From Excoecaria cochinchinensis (taxonomy: Eukaryota; Streptophyta; Magnoliopsida; Malpighiales; Euphorbiaceae), in contig CANTUQ010000073.1 in the NCBI GenBank assembly GCA_947683425.1, forward strand, positions 3,630,501 through 3,694,500: a stretch of DNA of 64,000 nucleotides, written 5' to 3'. Position numbers and translations under genes: made by a program. Positions 1-12,100 of the stretch are shown piece after piece. Under the pieces are notes generated by a model. It was not told the origin of the DNA. It made no database searches and saw only the letters and a list, made by a program, of their open reading frames with translations. Positions within the stretch are counted from its first letter, which is position 1; each line of letters starts with the position of its first letter.

Positions 1-44
<44 letters not shown>

Positions 45-1007
45 TTATGTTTTATATGTTGATCTATTAAGGTGTTAATTAATGTTAATGTGTTATTTAA
101 TTTATTTGTCACCTATTACGCATATTTTGTTTAGTTTATTATTATTTGTTTAATTGATTTTCTTATTTCGATTACTAACATTAAATTTATTTGTTTTTTT
201 TTTTATTTTTGGTGTCAAATACTTGTGTTCCCCTGTTTGAGCACCTGTGCGAATGAAGGAGGAGATCCGAGGAGTTGTTATTTCTCATTGTAGTTGTTAT
301 TTTTCCTTTATTTTATTTTATTGGGTTATTTGGCATGTAATAATTAATTAAACCATTTATTTTATGCACGTTTAATCAAAAATCACACAAAAATATTTCT
401 ACGAATAAATTTGGGTTTTCTAATAAAATGGGACCAATGTCCTAATTTTTCATCCGAAATGAATTGTCATTTTAAAATGATTTTCTTTAATTGTGCATGA
501 GAGGACCAACGTTCTCAACATTAAATAAATACCCCGTTTTATGTATGATTTATATTTTATTTACAATGGGGGTTGTATTCCGCCCCTAGTTTTGTTGTAA
601 TTTAATTTTGTCTTTATTTTCATTTTTATTTATCGTTTCATATGTGATTGATATGCGCTTTAATAAATTACATTAATTGTGTGAGATGAAAAATGAAATT
701 TTATAATTTAAAAACTCATTTATAATTAACCAAGGCACCAATAAGCGTGAAGTTCCGGACACCATCTCTGGTTTAGACCGATAAGAGGTTAAACTTTCTC
801 AATTTCTTGTAAATTGGGTGGCGACTCCAAAATACCTCAAAGTGCCTAAAGGTGTTATGGCGATGGATGGTCCTTTTCAATGTTCTATTGTGAAAGGAGG
901 TGCCGAAAATATCTCATAACACCTAAGATCGAAAAAGACGCGAACCAATCCCTCGAATCCTAAAAGCGGGTTCAAAGAGGGCCTTGCTGGTTCCGGCGCG
1001 CGTCACA
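1..1007 (+). repeat. Left LTR, 3' portion only
   Basis: Begins inside the (TTA)n tract of the LTR and ends TCACA at 1007, just before the primer-binding site. It is near-identical to about 8098-9103. Only about 43% of the 2.35-kb LTR lies inside the window. Confidence 0.9.
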
Positions 1008-1028
1008 GTGGCGACTCCACTGGGGACT
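1008..1028 (+). other. Primer-binding site of Tat element
   Basis: GTGGCGACTCCACTGGGGAC directly abuts the LTR end. The form TGGCGACTC-CTGGGGA is the arginine-tRNA-type PBS known from Ogre/Tat elements. The tRNA assignment is from family knowledge and was not checked against a tRNA sequence. Confidence 0.75.
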
Positions 1029-2152
1029 GTTTGTGACTTTTCTCTGAAAGTGTCTTGGTTAAAATATATAATTGAGTTTTTAAAATTAAAATTTCATCTT
1101 TCATCTAAAATTGCATTGCATCTCATTAGAGCCTTAGAATTATGCTAGTTTGGTCCCTTTCTTAACCCCGGTGCGTTCCAGAAGCACAACCTTACGTTCA
1201 CTCAATGTGGGGAAGTGTTAAGGATAATCACCAGCTCAAGCCTCGTACCATTTTGGTATATCATATGGTGACCCGATCGGTCGTTATGCTCGTGATGAGC
1301 TAGACCCGCAGGGATCATGCTTGGGTAGCCCTAAAGTAACACCACCTTTTGACCGAAGCCCATGTAATGGCAATAGATACTTCCCCTAGGCGGTATGTAC
1401 CATAATACTATGCTTGCTATTTGGGCTTTCATATATTAAATTGAATCAATCAAATTAAATGGTCTTTATCAGAGGTTTTCATGCCCCGATGGGCCCATTT
1501 TAATTTAGTTGAATTGTTTAAATATATAATGGTCAAAACTCATACGCATATGCTTTAAATTAAGAGTGTTATGCTGCCAGTTTTTTTACCATGCACCATA
1601 CGCACCCATTGGGTTCCCCGTTGACCCATGGGCCAAGCCCACCTAGGAAGAGACTATTTGACCTCGTGTGCGGGAGTAATAAGGTTGGAAGGATCTACTT
1701 GCTTGCATGTGTTTGTCTATGTTGCATAACACACGACCATTCATTGTATATGTCATTCATGCATGTTTTTATGATAAAATTAAAAATGAAAAAAAAATTA
1801 TTAAAAAAATAAAAAATAAAAAAATAAAAAATGCATTTCATTTTGGTGTGTGTATATCCTTTTGTCTGCATATCATTTTACGTATATTCTTTTCATGTAT
1901 CGCATTATATCATTGTAATTTATTGATCTTTCACTCATCCAGGACCACCTGCATAATTCATAATCATGCATTGTATATATATCATTCATGCATCATTTTA
2001 ACAATTTAAATTTTTCAGCCATCATAGATTCGTCTAAGTGGATTATAGGTCTTGACGGTCGGCTAGTGAGTACGGACTCGCCCTTTAGATCGCTAGAATT
2101 AGTGCTTAATTGGGATTCTGAGTCACTCTCAACAACAAGTGAATCATCCTCC
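1029..2152 (+). other. Untranslated leader between PBS and gag
   Basis: About 1.1 kb with no long coding frame. The small frames at 1591-2009 are AT-rich, low-complexity and match no family I recognise. Long leaders before gag are usual in Tat elements. Confidence 0.6.
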
Positions 2153-3571
2153 ATGGCAGATGAGACTGGAACTTTGACCACTCAAGACCTTGCTAAGAGG
2201 TTAGAAGATTTTGAGCGAAGAATGTTAGAAATGATGGGAGCTATGGCCGAAAGAATCACTCACCCTCCTGTTCCACAAGCACCTATTGCTCCACAGCCGC
2301 CTGTTGCTCCACAAGCGCCGGTGGTCCCTCCTCGGGAGCAAGCCGAACCACCTGCTGGTGGAGAGGCTCCTGTCATTGGAGTTGCTGCCCATCAACCTGT
2401 TAACGGGCACAGAGCTGCCGCACCCATCGAGCCAAGAGGGGAAAGGATCCCCAATCCTAATGAGGATTTTATGGTAAAGGAGGACGATGAAGAGCCAATG
2501 GTCCAACAAGCTATGAGGGGGAGAGCACCCAGGTTAGAGGATGAGACTCTGAGGGGGATGAGACAGCAGATTGAAGCTATCACCTGCATGTTATCAGCTG
2601 GAAAAGGGATCAACCCTGAGGATAGAGATTTGGGGGATGAAGAGCTGCTACCCCAAAGGTTCAAGATGCCTGAGCTGCCGAAATTCGATGGTACTTCTGA
2701 CCCATCTGCACACATCAAGCAGTACACCTTGGTAATGAAGGGCACCGGGTTGAGCAAAAAGCAAAAGATGGAATATTTTTGCCTTACTCTGGTAGGTCCG
2801 GCAGTAGACTGGTATCACGGGTTGGATAGGAGATCCAAAGAGGATTGGGACCTTCTGACTGATGAATTCATGAAGCAGTATGACTGCAGTACCAAAATGG
2901 AGGTCACCCTGAAGGACCTTGAGCTTTTACAACAGAGGAGCGACGAGTCATTCCATAAATACCTCACCAGATGGAGGAACAGGGTCATGGAGATGAAGCG
3001 AAAGCCTAACACCGCTGACCAGATCAGGTTGTTTATCAGGAACTCCTGCCCTTACCTAAAATATTTTCTCAGTTTTAAGGGGCTCAAAGACTGGGAATCG
3101 CTTAAGGATATTACTGTAGAGGCTGAGGCTACTTACCTAGCAAAGAAAGCAAGCCAAAATAACTTTACGGGGAGGAACTTTGGGAACCAATCAGGGTACA
3201 GATCAAATGGCGCCGGGAGTAATAACGGCAGAAATGGCAAGTCAGTAGAAGTTGCAGTAACTAGAGTTGGGCAAGGCCAGAGGTACTACTCCAATTTAGG
3301 CCGCTCTTTATCCTGGGCACTAGAGAGATTGATGAAATTGGGCAAGCTACAGCCACTAGCACCCAGACCAGCCATGAATCAAGGACAGCCAGGGTATGGA
3401 GATGATCAGTACTGCGCCTACCATCAACACACTGGGCACTCGACTGATTACTGCCGAACTTTGAGGAATAAGATCCAAGATCTTATTGACACCAAACAGA
3501 TCTCGGACCCTGAGAAGAGCGAGAAGAAGAACAAGCCAGCCTACAATGCAGTCCCTCCACCAAATATGTGA
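2153..3571 (+). CDS. gag: Gag polyprotein of Tat-type retrotransposon
   Basis: Structural capsid protein that would package element RNA in cytoplasmic particles. The open frame starts at 1988. I prefer ATG 2153 because it sits in a good CCATGGC context and begins a plausible N-terminus (MADETGTLTTQDLAKRLEDF); that gives 472 residues. An N-terminal coiled-coil-like stretch is followed by a Pro/Ala/Val-rich linker (about 2265-2345). A Retrotrans_gag domain (about 2660-3150) opens with the typical motif LPKFDGTSDPSAHI and later has LLQQRSDESFHKYLTRWRN. Near the C-terminus (about 3410-3450) is the Tat/Ogre-type histidine-rich finger YCAYHQHTGHSTDYC in place of a canonical CCHC knuckle. The frame is fully open, unlike most coding regions in the window. 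No pol follows. Confidence 0.85.
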   Translation: MADETGTLTTQDLAKRLEDFERRMLEMMGAMAERITHPPVPQAPIAPQPPVAPQAPVVPPREQAEPPAGGEAPVIGVAAHQPVNGHRAAAPIEPRGERIPNPNEDFMVKEDDEEPMVQQAMRGRAPRLEDETLRGMRQQIEAITCMLSAGKGINPEDRDLGDEELLPQRFKMPELPKFDGTSDPSAHIKQYTLVMKGTGLSKKQKMEYFCLTLVGPAVDWYHGLDRRSKEDWDLLTDEFMKQYDCSTKMEVTLKDLELLQQRSDESFHKYLTRWRNRVMEMKRKPNTADQIRLFIRNSCPYLKYFLSFKGLKDWESLKDITVEAEATYLAKKASQNNFTGRNFGNQSGYRSNGAGSNNGRNGKSVEVAVTRVGQGQRYYSNLGRSLSWALERLMKLGKLQPLAPRPAMNQGQPGYGDDQYCAYHQHTGHSTDYCRTLRNKIQDLIDTKQISDPEKSEKKNKPAYNAVPPPNM

Positions 3572-4389
3572 TCGGATCCGGTCCACTAGAATGGCATATC
3601 TTGCGGGAGCTACATGGATATGAATAAGTCGCTGACACTCGTCGGGAGAGTGGGAAAGAAGATCATGTTTTTTTTAGATGCCTTAATTCTCTTCATTTCA
3701 AGAACTACTTATGACAGTTTGGCTATTTTTAATAAATTGAACAAGTTGCTTATTTGTATGGTATTCCTAATGATTTTATTTCACATGGTCATGATGCATT
3801 CATTTTGACACTAATTCAATTAATACTGCTCCATCTAGTCTCGGAACTTTGGGGAATCCAAACAAAATCTTGATAGCATCTGATATAACTCTTGAGGAGA
3901 GGATAATTTTGAGAGATAAAAAAAAAGCCTCTGCCTGGACCTGGTGTGACATGCTGAAAATTGACAAGGACGTTCTTACTACTCCCACGTGCCAACATGA
4001 CGACGAACAGAATTTTGAAAGCCATTTCTTTGCATCCACAACATCTAAGTTGCGTGTGGCGCTACCAAATAAGATCAAACCCCGAAATCTACATCAAAAG
4101 TTGGACGAATAAAACTTAGGACCTCCACGAGAAATATATGACCCATCAGGACCAAACCATATGACCTCTTTCCTCCTGACCCCTTTTGAAATGTGCACCC
4201 TCAAAATCAATTATGATTGACCTTTGACCATCCAGAACCCTTATCGCCAAGTTTCTTGTTAAAACCTAATGCTTGACTAGATTGAACCACAACGGTCCCA
4301 TTGGTTAAGATGAAAAGTGCACGTATGTGTAACTTCATGACTTGAACGAAGCTTGCAAGGGAATGCTATTTAGGGGCGAGTTTTGTTCA
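3572..4389 (+). other. Internal region of Tat element, unrecognised
   Basis: Only short frames are present (3614-3808 and 3849-4112). The latter reads as a charged 87-residue peptide with no domain I recognise. It may be decayed element sequence or another captured host fragment. No protease or RT motif is visible. Confidence 0.4.
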
Positions 4390-4395
4390 AATCCC

Positions 4396-4532
4396 GTTTG
4401 GATTTGTTAACTTTGAGAATGCGGATGATGCTGTTAGAGCTGTTGATGCGCTTAATAGAAAGAAAAATTAATGATAAGGAGTGGTTTATTGGGAGAGCCC
4501 AAAAGAAATCTGAAAGGGACCTAGAAGGCTAA
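4396..4532 (+). pseudogene. PAB: Captured fragment of a poly(A)-binding protein gene (third RRM)
   Basis: Two adjoining frames read FGFVNFENADDAVRAVDALN and then NDKEWFIGRAQKKSERDLE, separated by a one-base shift in an A-run near 4463. This is the RNP1 strand, second helix and the KEW-GKAQKKSER signature at the end of RRM3 in plant poly(A)-binding proteins, which bind mRNA tails in the cytoplasm. About 45 codons are present. No other part of the gene is visible on either side, and an in-frame stop follows. It lies in the non-gag internal part of the Tat element, so it looks like a host gene fragment acquired by the retrotransposon and since frameshifted. Confidence 0.75.
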
Positions 4533-4705
4533 TTCACAAACCATCCATCCAACCCCGACCGTTGAAAGGCCATTCCAGGGTTTAAACCACAAAAACCGAT
4601 AAAAGTATCCCAGATCATCCAAGCCCAACCTGTCACCCTATCCCAACCATTGAAAGGCCATCCCAGGGTTCGAACCGCCAAAGCCAATAAAGGCCAAACG
4701 TGAAA
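4533..4705 (+). repeat. Two imperfect direct repeats (about 70-80 bp)
   Basis: The core TTGAAAGGCCAT-CCAGGGTT occurs at about 4562 and 4650, each followed by AACC-C-AAA-CC-ATAAA. They lie directly after the poly(A)-binding protein fragment and have no coding sense I can see. Confidence 0.6.
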
Positions 4706-5939
4706 CTTCATATTCAAGCCCCAAATAAGGAACCTATCACCTCAACCAGTCTGCACAAGGGCTAAGACCAAGACTTTGATACCAAGAGGAGCCATTCTCA
4801 GAAGCAGCAGTCCCCCCGGCTGACAAAGATGAAAGCAAATTCAACCAATACTGACAAACTGAAGGAGGGTTCATGGCAGAGGCTAAATAAATAAAAAAAA
4901 AAAGAGAGAGAAAATATTCAATCAAGAAAACCCGTGAGGGCTGATTGATAACAGGAGTTTGATGCTCTCAAGATCTATCTCGAGATTAGATGAGGTCTCA
5001 TATTTTTCGAGTTAATGCCAAATAGTGATCATGTGTTATAAAATCAGATTGAAATATATGCATTTATGCAAAGATGTATTAGCATAACCAGGGCAGTTCA
5101 TCTTGCACACTCAAAGTTGTCCGAGTCCGATATAAAACCAGCACATTATTATCATCTACCCTCTACCGTTCTCGCTACTCAGGCACTTCAGCCAACTCAT
5201 CTTGCTACCTACTGTGAAGCCAATCCTAATCCTACAGTACCTTCCCAATAAAGAACCAAGCTCATACAACCAATATCGGAGACATAAGCACATGTCAATC
5301 ATACCCGAAAGACCTTTCGCAATAACTCCAACTTCTCTCGCACAAAAAAAAAAATAAGGGGGCCGTTAGAGATGAAAACCGTGACTGGCGCTCTAAGCAA
5401 AAGTTAGGCCAAAGGGCAGGGTGAAAACCTAGCAACAGGCAGTCTGCCCTACAAAAAATAAAATAAATAAAAGCCGCTGGATTGGGTTGGGTCCATTCCA
5501 GGCAAAAAAAAAATAAGGCATAGGGTTATGTGAAAATCTGACGAGGACGCATCTCCCGCTAAGAAAAGCTAGTGCGAAAATCCACAAGGGACGCACTACC
5601 TTCAAACAATGAATACAGGTATCAGAAGAGAACCTCAAAATCCCCAAAAGCATGAAATTCAAAAGCAATTCCAGGGGGCATCGATCCTACCTCAAATTAC
5701 GACCAAACCGGCCGTCATCTCCAAATCCACATAGATGAATCCTCATCCTGCATTCCTGCATGACTAATACATTTCACGTGCATGCTCACCATTTTTCCTG
5801 CATAGTTGGCTTTCCAAGTTTTGCAGTGAGAGAGACTCGATGCCAACACCGACAAAAGGCAAGTGACAACATCAATCCAAATAAGCAATCAAAACAACAT
5901 CGATCCAGACATCAGTTCAATCATCAAATCCAAGCGTCA
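4706..5939 (+). other. 3' internal region of Tat element, no gene seen
   Basis: Short low-complexity frames only (5066-5251, 5760-6110). A-rich runs at 4890 and 5345 surround sequence typical of the non-coding 3' part of Tat-lineage elements. Confidence 0.5.
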
Positions 5940-6090
5940 ATCAAAGCCCTCTCAAGAGGCAAATCACTAAAATCCTCTGAAGAGGTAATTCTCAAACTAT
6001 CCAAAGACCTCTCAGGGGGCGATCAACCAATCAACCAAAGACCTCTCAGGGGGCAATCAACCCAAAACCTCTCAGGGGGCACCACCATTT
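5940..6090 (+). repeat. Short repeats built on CCTCTCAGGGGGC
   Basis: Three close copies of CTCTCAGGGGGC at about 6009, 6043 and 6069, and two diverged ones (CTCTCAAGAGGC, CTCTGAAGAGG) upstream. Each is followed by CAATCAACC-like spacer. Confidence 0.7.
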
Positions 6091-6104
6091 CATCATCTCA
6101 GAAG

Positions 6105-6570
6105 GGTTAGCATGATGGCAGCACTACCACTCTAAGGAGGGTTAGCACGAACACGGCACTACCACTTCAAAAGTCAGAAGGGTTAGCACGATGGCGGCAC
6201 TACCATTCTACGGAAGGTTAGCACGACCACGGCACTACCACTTCGAATCACAGAAGGGTTAGCACGATGGCGGCACTACCATTCCACGGAAGGTTAGCAC
6301 GACCACGGCACTACCACTTCCAATAACAGAAGGATTAGCACGATGGCGGCACTACCATCCTACGGAAGGTTAGCACGACCACGGCACTACCATTTCGAAT
6401 CACAGAGGGGTTAGCACGATGGCAATACTACCATCCTACGGGAGGTTAGCACGACCACGGCACTACCACTTCAAATCACAGAGGGGTTAGCACGATGGCG
6501 GCACTACCATCTTACAGGAGGTTAGCATGACCACGGTACTACCACTTCAGAACAGTTAGCACGATGACGG
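6105..6570 (+). repeat. Tandem array, about 76-bp unit made of two related halves
   Basis: The unit is GGTTAGCACGATGGCGGCAC-TACCAT followed by a half-unit with GGTTAGCACGACCACGGCAC-TACCACTTC and a spacer. Copies start near 6181, 6257 and 6332, and continue to about 6560. About six units are present, just upstream of the polypurine tract. Confidence 0.85.
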
Positions 6571-6730
6571 CAATACTGCTCAACAGATTCAACTAAAAAC
6601 AACACGCCGACAACATGACAATAACCACCACAACAGCATCACTCGCTTCGGAAAGGAGGCTGCCTCAGGTACGCGTCTCTTTCCTTCTTCTCCTTGAGTT
6701 TAGGCTCACCTAAACACTAGTGTACTAGCT

Positions 6731-6750
6731 TCCCCTAAACTGGGGGCAAC
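6731..6750 (+). other. Polypurine-like tract before right LTR
   Basis: AACTGGGGGCAAC immediately precedes the LTR start TGTAGACACC. This is where plus-strand DNA synthesis is primed. It is short and interrupted, as in other Tat elements. Confidence 0.5.
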
Positions 6751-7029
6751 TGTAGACACCGGGTCCTGAGTCAGCCTAGATTAGAGTTACCGAATGATGA
6801 AAAATTGCCTTCTCAGGCAAAAAGATTAAAAATGATGATTTCCTTGTCAAATTTACATTTTAAAATAAAAATAGAAAATAATAAAAAAATAAAAAATAAA
6901 AAATAATAATAAAAAAATAAAATAATTTAGAAATTAGTTTTTGAGAATAAATTTAGTATTTTTTTAGTCATATTTAAAAATTTAAAAAAAAAAGAAGAAG
7001 ACAAAAAAGGGAAGAGAAAAGAAGAGAGG

Positions 7030-7106
7030 GTGTGCTTTTGAAAGCACGGCTGTGCTTTTGCGCAGTGTGCGTTGCGCGCACTGCGCGCAAGAGCACAGCT
7101 GTGCTT
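7030..7106. repeat. Palindrome cluster in Tat LTR
   Basis: Four overlapping or adjacent palindromes in an otherwise AT-rich LTR. 7032-7047: GTGCTTT/AAAGCAC arms. 7041-7058: AAAGCAC/GTGCTTT arms. 7060-7086: 12-base arms GCGCAGTGTGCG and CGCGCACTGCGC with one mismatch and a 3-base centre. 7092-7105: perfect AGCACAGCTGTGCT. Confidence 0.9.
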
Positions 7107-8071
7107 TCGCCTCAGTCGCCCAAAATCACCGAAATTGACAATTTTTTCACCCAAAAATCTTTTGTTTTCAATTTCTTTGACTTTTTTTGAAGATTTTTCC
7201 GGGATTTGGTTGATGTTTTTTTCCTTTTTCACACTTAAATTAAGGAAAATTTAATAAAAAATAATTTTATTTCTTAATTAATTAATTGTTTTTTTAGTTT
7301 TTTTGGTAATAAAAAGAAAGAGATGAGGGAAATTAAGGGGTTGGCATTTTTTCTCTCGGAGAATTCATGTGCTTCATCCTCTCTTCCTCTTCTTCTCTAA
7401 AAAATCAATTTCTACAGATTTTTCGAGGGCTCTTCACCAAAAATAAAATCTTCAAGGCCAAAAACTCAATTTTCAAGCCATATTTTCTCTTGAGGCAAAG
7501 AAATTAATTATTTGTTCTTGGGATTTGATTTTCTATCAATTACAATTTCTTGAGACAAAGAAAATAATTCTTTGTTCTTGGAAATTAATTTTCTTTTAAT
7601 CAATTTCTTCTCTTTAATTTTAATCAACAATTATTCTTGAGACAAAGAAAATCAATTCTTTGTTCTTGGGAATCAATTTAATTTTTCTTCAATTATTTTT
7701 CAAGAAATTTTTCTTTTAAATCAAAATCTCAAACTTTATCATTTCAAAACCATATTTTGCAAATCAAAACAAGGAAAATCCATCATATTTTTTCCATCGA
7801 ATCCGAAATCTGAGGGTAAACATTCTAGACTCGATCTCTTGATTTAGTTTTTATTTTCATCATTTTTACTAACATTTAAATTAGTAAACATGTAGATCCA
7901 TATATTTGTTGTTGATTTATTTATTTTATGTCATTTTACATGTAGATCTAACTCTTAATATTGTTCTTAGATGTAGATCTAACTTTTAATGTTGTTATTT
8001 GTTCCCATTTTCATTTAATTGTTCATCTTTATTGTTATTATTGTTATTATTGTCATTATCTATTACTCTTA

Positions 8072-8077
<6 letters not shown>

Positions 8078-8142
<65 letters not shown>

Positions 8143-8143
8143 T
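8078..8143. repeat. (TTA)n microsatellite in LTR
   Basis: About 20 TTA units. The same tract opens the window (1-43). It produces spurious poly-Leu and poly-Ile frames on the two strands. Confidence 0.95.
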
Positions 8144-9103
8144 TATGTTTTATATGTTGATCTATTAAGGTGTTAATTAATGTTAATGTGTTATTTAATT
8201 TATTTGTCACCTATTACGCATATTTTGTTTAGTTTATTATTATTTGTTTAATTGATTTTCTTATTTCGATTACTAACATTAAATTTATTTGTTTTTTTTG
8301 TTTTTGGTGTCAAATACTTGTGTTCCCCTGTTTGAGCACCTGTGCGAATGAAGGAGGAGATCCGAGGAGTTGTTATTTCTCATTGTAGTTGTTATTTTTC
8401 CTTTATTTTATTTTATTGGGTTATTTGGCATGTAATAATTAATTAAACCATTTATTTTATGCACGTTTAATCAAAAATCACACAAAAATATTTTTACGAA
8501 TAAATTTGGGTTTTCTAATAAAATGGGACCAATGTCCTAGTTTTTCATCCGAAATGAATTGTCATTTTAAAATGATTTTCTTTAATTGTGCATGAGAGGA
8601 CCAACGTTCTCAACATTAAATAAATACCCCGTTTTATGTATGATTTATATTTTATTTACAATGGGGGTTGTATTCCGCCCCTAGTTTTGTTGTAATTTAA
8701 TTTTGTCTTTATTTTCATTTTTATTTATCGTTTCATATGTGATTGATATGCGCTTTAATAAATTACATTAATTGTGTGAGATGAAAAATGAAATTTTATA
8801 ATTTAAAAACTCATTTATAATTAACCAAGGCACCAATAAGCGTGAAGTTCCGGACACTATCTCTGGTTTAGACCGATAAGAGGTTAAACTTTCCCAATTT
8901 CTTGTAAATTGGGTGGCGACTCCAAAATAACTCAAAAGTGCCTAAATGTGTTATGGCGATGGATGGTCATTTTCAATGTTCTATTGTGAAAGGAGGTGCC
9001 GAAAATATCTCATAACACCTAAGATCGAAAAAAACTCGAACCAATCTCTCGAATCCTAAAAGCGGGTTCAAAGAGGGCCTTGCTGGTTCCGGCGCGCGTC
9101 ACA

Positions 9104-12100
9104 GTTATCCTTTGCTTTTTATCTAAATTTTTCTACCGAAAACTCTAAGTGTTACTCATTTGCTTTCTATCTAAATTTTTCCGTCCAAAACTCCAATGGA
9201 TATTCCTTTGTATTTTGTCTAAACTTTTCGTTCAAAACACCAAGGGTAAAAGCAGAGGAATAACGTTTGGCATTTTAGACAGAAAACTTTAAGAAGTACT
9301 CATTTGCTTTCTGTCTAAATTTTATCGTCCAAAACTTAAAGAGACACCTTTTTACCTTTTGTTTAAATTATTTTGTCCAAAACTCCAAAGGTTATCCTTT
9401 ACTTTTTATCTAAATTTTTTTGCTAAAAAATTTAAGTGTTACTCATTTGCTTTCTATCTAAATTTTCTCGTACAAAACTCCAATTGATATTCCTTTACAT
9501 TTTGTCTAAATTTTTCGTCTAAAACACCAAGGGTACCCCTTTACTAGGAATAACGTTTGGCATTTTAGACAGAAAACTTTAAGAAGTACTCATTTGCTTT
9601 CTGTCTAAATTTTATCGTCCAAAACTTAAAGAGACACCTTTTTACCTTTTGTTTAAATTATTTTGTCCAAAACTCCAAAGGTTATTCTTTACTTTTTATC
9701 TAAATTTTTTTGCTGAAAACTCTAAGTGTTACTCCTTTGCTTTCTATCTAAATTTTCTCGTCCAAAACTCCAATGGATATTCCTTTGTATTTTGTCTAAA
9801 TTTTTCGTCCAAAACACCAAGGGTACCCCTTTACTATTCATCTATATATTTTTTTAAAACACCAAGGAATACTCCTTTGCTATTCCTTTAAATACTTTTG
9901 CCCAAAACTCAGTAGGGTATCTCTTTTGCTATTTATCAAAATATTTTTGTCCAAAATTTCAAGGAGTATCTTTTTTGTTTTTGACTAAATCTTTTTGCCC
10001 ATAACTCTAAAGGGCACCGTTTGCTTACTGTCTAAATTTTTCCGCTCATAACACCAAGTGATACCTCTTTGATATTCCTCCAAATATTTTCACTAGAAAC
10101 TCAGAGGGGTAATACCTTTACTATTTATCAAAATATTTTTACTCAAAACTCCAAAAGTTACCCTTTTGATTTTTGTCTAATTTTTTTTGCTCAAAACTCC
10201 AAAGGGTAACTCTTTGTTATTCTTTCAATTTTTTCGCTTAAAACTCAAAGGGACTCCCCCATTACTATTGATCAAAATTTTTTTTCCCAAAATTTCAAGT
10301 AGTATCCATTTACTTTTTGTCTAAATTTTTCACCCAAAATTCTAAAGAGTACCCCTTTACTTTTTATCAAAATATTTTTGCCAAAACTCCATGGTATACC
10401 CTTTTGCTTTTTATCTAATGTTTTTTTGCCAATAACTCCAAGGTCACCTATTTGCTTTCTCTCTAAATTTTCTCACATAAAACTCCAAGGGATATCACTT
10501 TTCTTTTTGTCTAAATTTTTTCACCCAAAACACTAAAGGGTACTCCTTTGCTATTCCTCTAAATATTTTTGCCAAAAACTCAATTTGGTATCCCTTCGCA
10601 ATTCACCAAAATATTTTTGCCCAAAACTCCAAAGAGTACCCCTTTTCTTTTTATTTAATTTTTTTCACCCTATAGTCCAAGGAGTACCCATTTACTTTTT
10701 ATCTAAATTTTTTTGCTCAAAATTTCAAAAGTTATCATTTTGCTTTTTGTCTAAATTTTTATCCAAAAACTCTAAGAGGTACTTTTTTTGCTTTCTATCT
10801 AAATTTTCTTGTCCAAATTTTCAAGCGGTACTCCTTTGCTTTTTTTTTAAAAATTATTTTCCCCAAACCTACAAAGGTTATCCTTCGCTTTTTGTCTAAA
10901 TTTTTCACCCAAAATCGCAAGGGGTACTTCTTTACTTTCTTACTAAATTTTCTAGTCCAAAACTGAAAACTTAGTGGGGTAACCCTTTGCTCTTCAGCAA
11001 AATAATTTTGCCTAAAACTCTAAGGGTATATTTTCGTTTTTAACTTATTTATTTTTGCCCAAAACTCTAAGGTGCACACCTTTACTTTCTGTCTAAATTT
11101 TTTCGCCCATAGTAGCAAGTGGTATCCATTTGATATTCCTCTAAACATTTTCGCTAGAAACTCAGAAGGGTACCCCCTTTGCAATTCATCAAATTTTTTT
11201 TGCCCAAAATTTCAATAGGTACTCTTTTGATTTTTATCTAAATTTTCCTCCCAAAACTCAAAGGGGTACCCCCATTGCTATACATTCCAAAACTCCAAGT
11301 TATACCCATTTGCTTTTTTTTTTTCTCAATTTTTTCATTCAAAACTCTAAAGGGTACTCCTTTACTTTTTGTCAAAATATTTTTGCCAAAACTCCATGGG
11401 GTACCCACTTACTTTTTTTAAAAAAAAAATTTTGCCCAAAACTCAAGTGTACTCCTTTTATTTCTATCTAAATTTTTTCACATAAACTCTAAGGGGTGTC
11501 ACTTTGCTTTTTGTCTAAATTTTTCGATCAAAACACTAAGGGGTGCCCTTTTGCTATTCTTCTAAATATTTTCAATCAAAACTCAAAGGGGTGCCCCTTT
11601 TACTATTCATCAAAATATTTTTTTTTTCAAAATTTCAAGTGGTATCCCTTTACTTTTCGTCTAAAATTTTTCGCCAAAAACTCCAAAGGGTACCTTTTTG
11701 CTTTCTATATAAATTTTTTCACCCAAAACTCTTAGGAGTACCTATTTTCTATTCCTTTAAATATTTTCACCAAAAACTCAGCGGTGTACCTACTTTACTA
11801 TTTATCAAAATATTTTTGCCCAAAACTCCAAATGATACACTTTTTTTTTAAAACTCCAAATGATACACTTTTTTTTTGTTTAGAATTTTTTAACCAAAAC
11901 TCTGGGGTTACCTCTTTGATTTCTATCTAAATTTTCTAGCCTAAAACTCTAAGTGGTACCCTTTTGCTTTTTGTCTAATTTTTTTTGACAAAAACTATAA
12001 TGTGTAACCAAATGCTTTCTATCTAAATTTTTTCACCAAAACCTCTAAGGAGTACCGCTTTGCTTTCTGTCTAAATTTTTTCGTCAAAAACTTTAAGAGG

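Larger units (their letters stand above)
1..9103 (+). mobile_element. Tat-lineage Ty3/gypsy LTR retrotransposon (5' end outside window), non-autonomous
   Basis: Sequence 1-1007 recurs at the 3' end of 6751-9103, so the two are the LTRs of one element. LTRs begin TGTAGACACC and end GCGCGTCACA. A primer-binding site follows the left LTR and a purine-rich stretch precedes the right one. The internal region (1008-6750) holds a gag ORF of Tat/Ogre type but no recognisable protease, reverse transcriptase or integrase, so mobility would need enzymes from a relative. By eye the LTRs differ at about a dozen positions over about 960 bases, which means a recent insertion. It inserted into the 48-bp repeat array that follows. 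Confidence 0.85.
6751..9103 (+). repeat. Right LTR of Tat element (2353 bp, complete)
   Basis: Starts TGTAGACACC and ends TCACA. The 3' kilobase matches 1-1007 with about a dozen differences seen by eye. It contains an AT-rich U3, a GC-rich palindrome cluster (7030-7106), a (TTA)n tract (8078-8143) and the U5 end. The left target duplicate lies outside the window, so the duplication cannot be verified; the five bases after the LTR are GTTAT. Confidence 0.9.

Noticed and set aside
2225..3012. Minus-strand frames opposite gag
   Set aside because: Shadows of the gag frame.
7961..8210. Frames of long poly-Leu and poly-Ile on the two strands
   Set aside because: Products of the (TTA)n tract inside an LTR; no other sequence support.
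9649..11851. Four frames of 79-104 residues in the 48-bp array
   Set aside because: The residue period of 16 equals the DNA repeat unit, and the frames start and stop at unit variants. No domain or codon signature of a protein.
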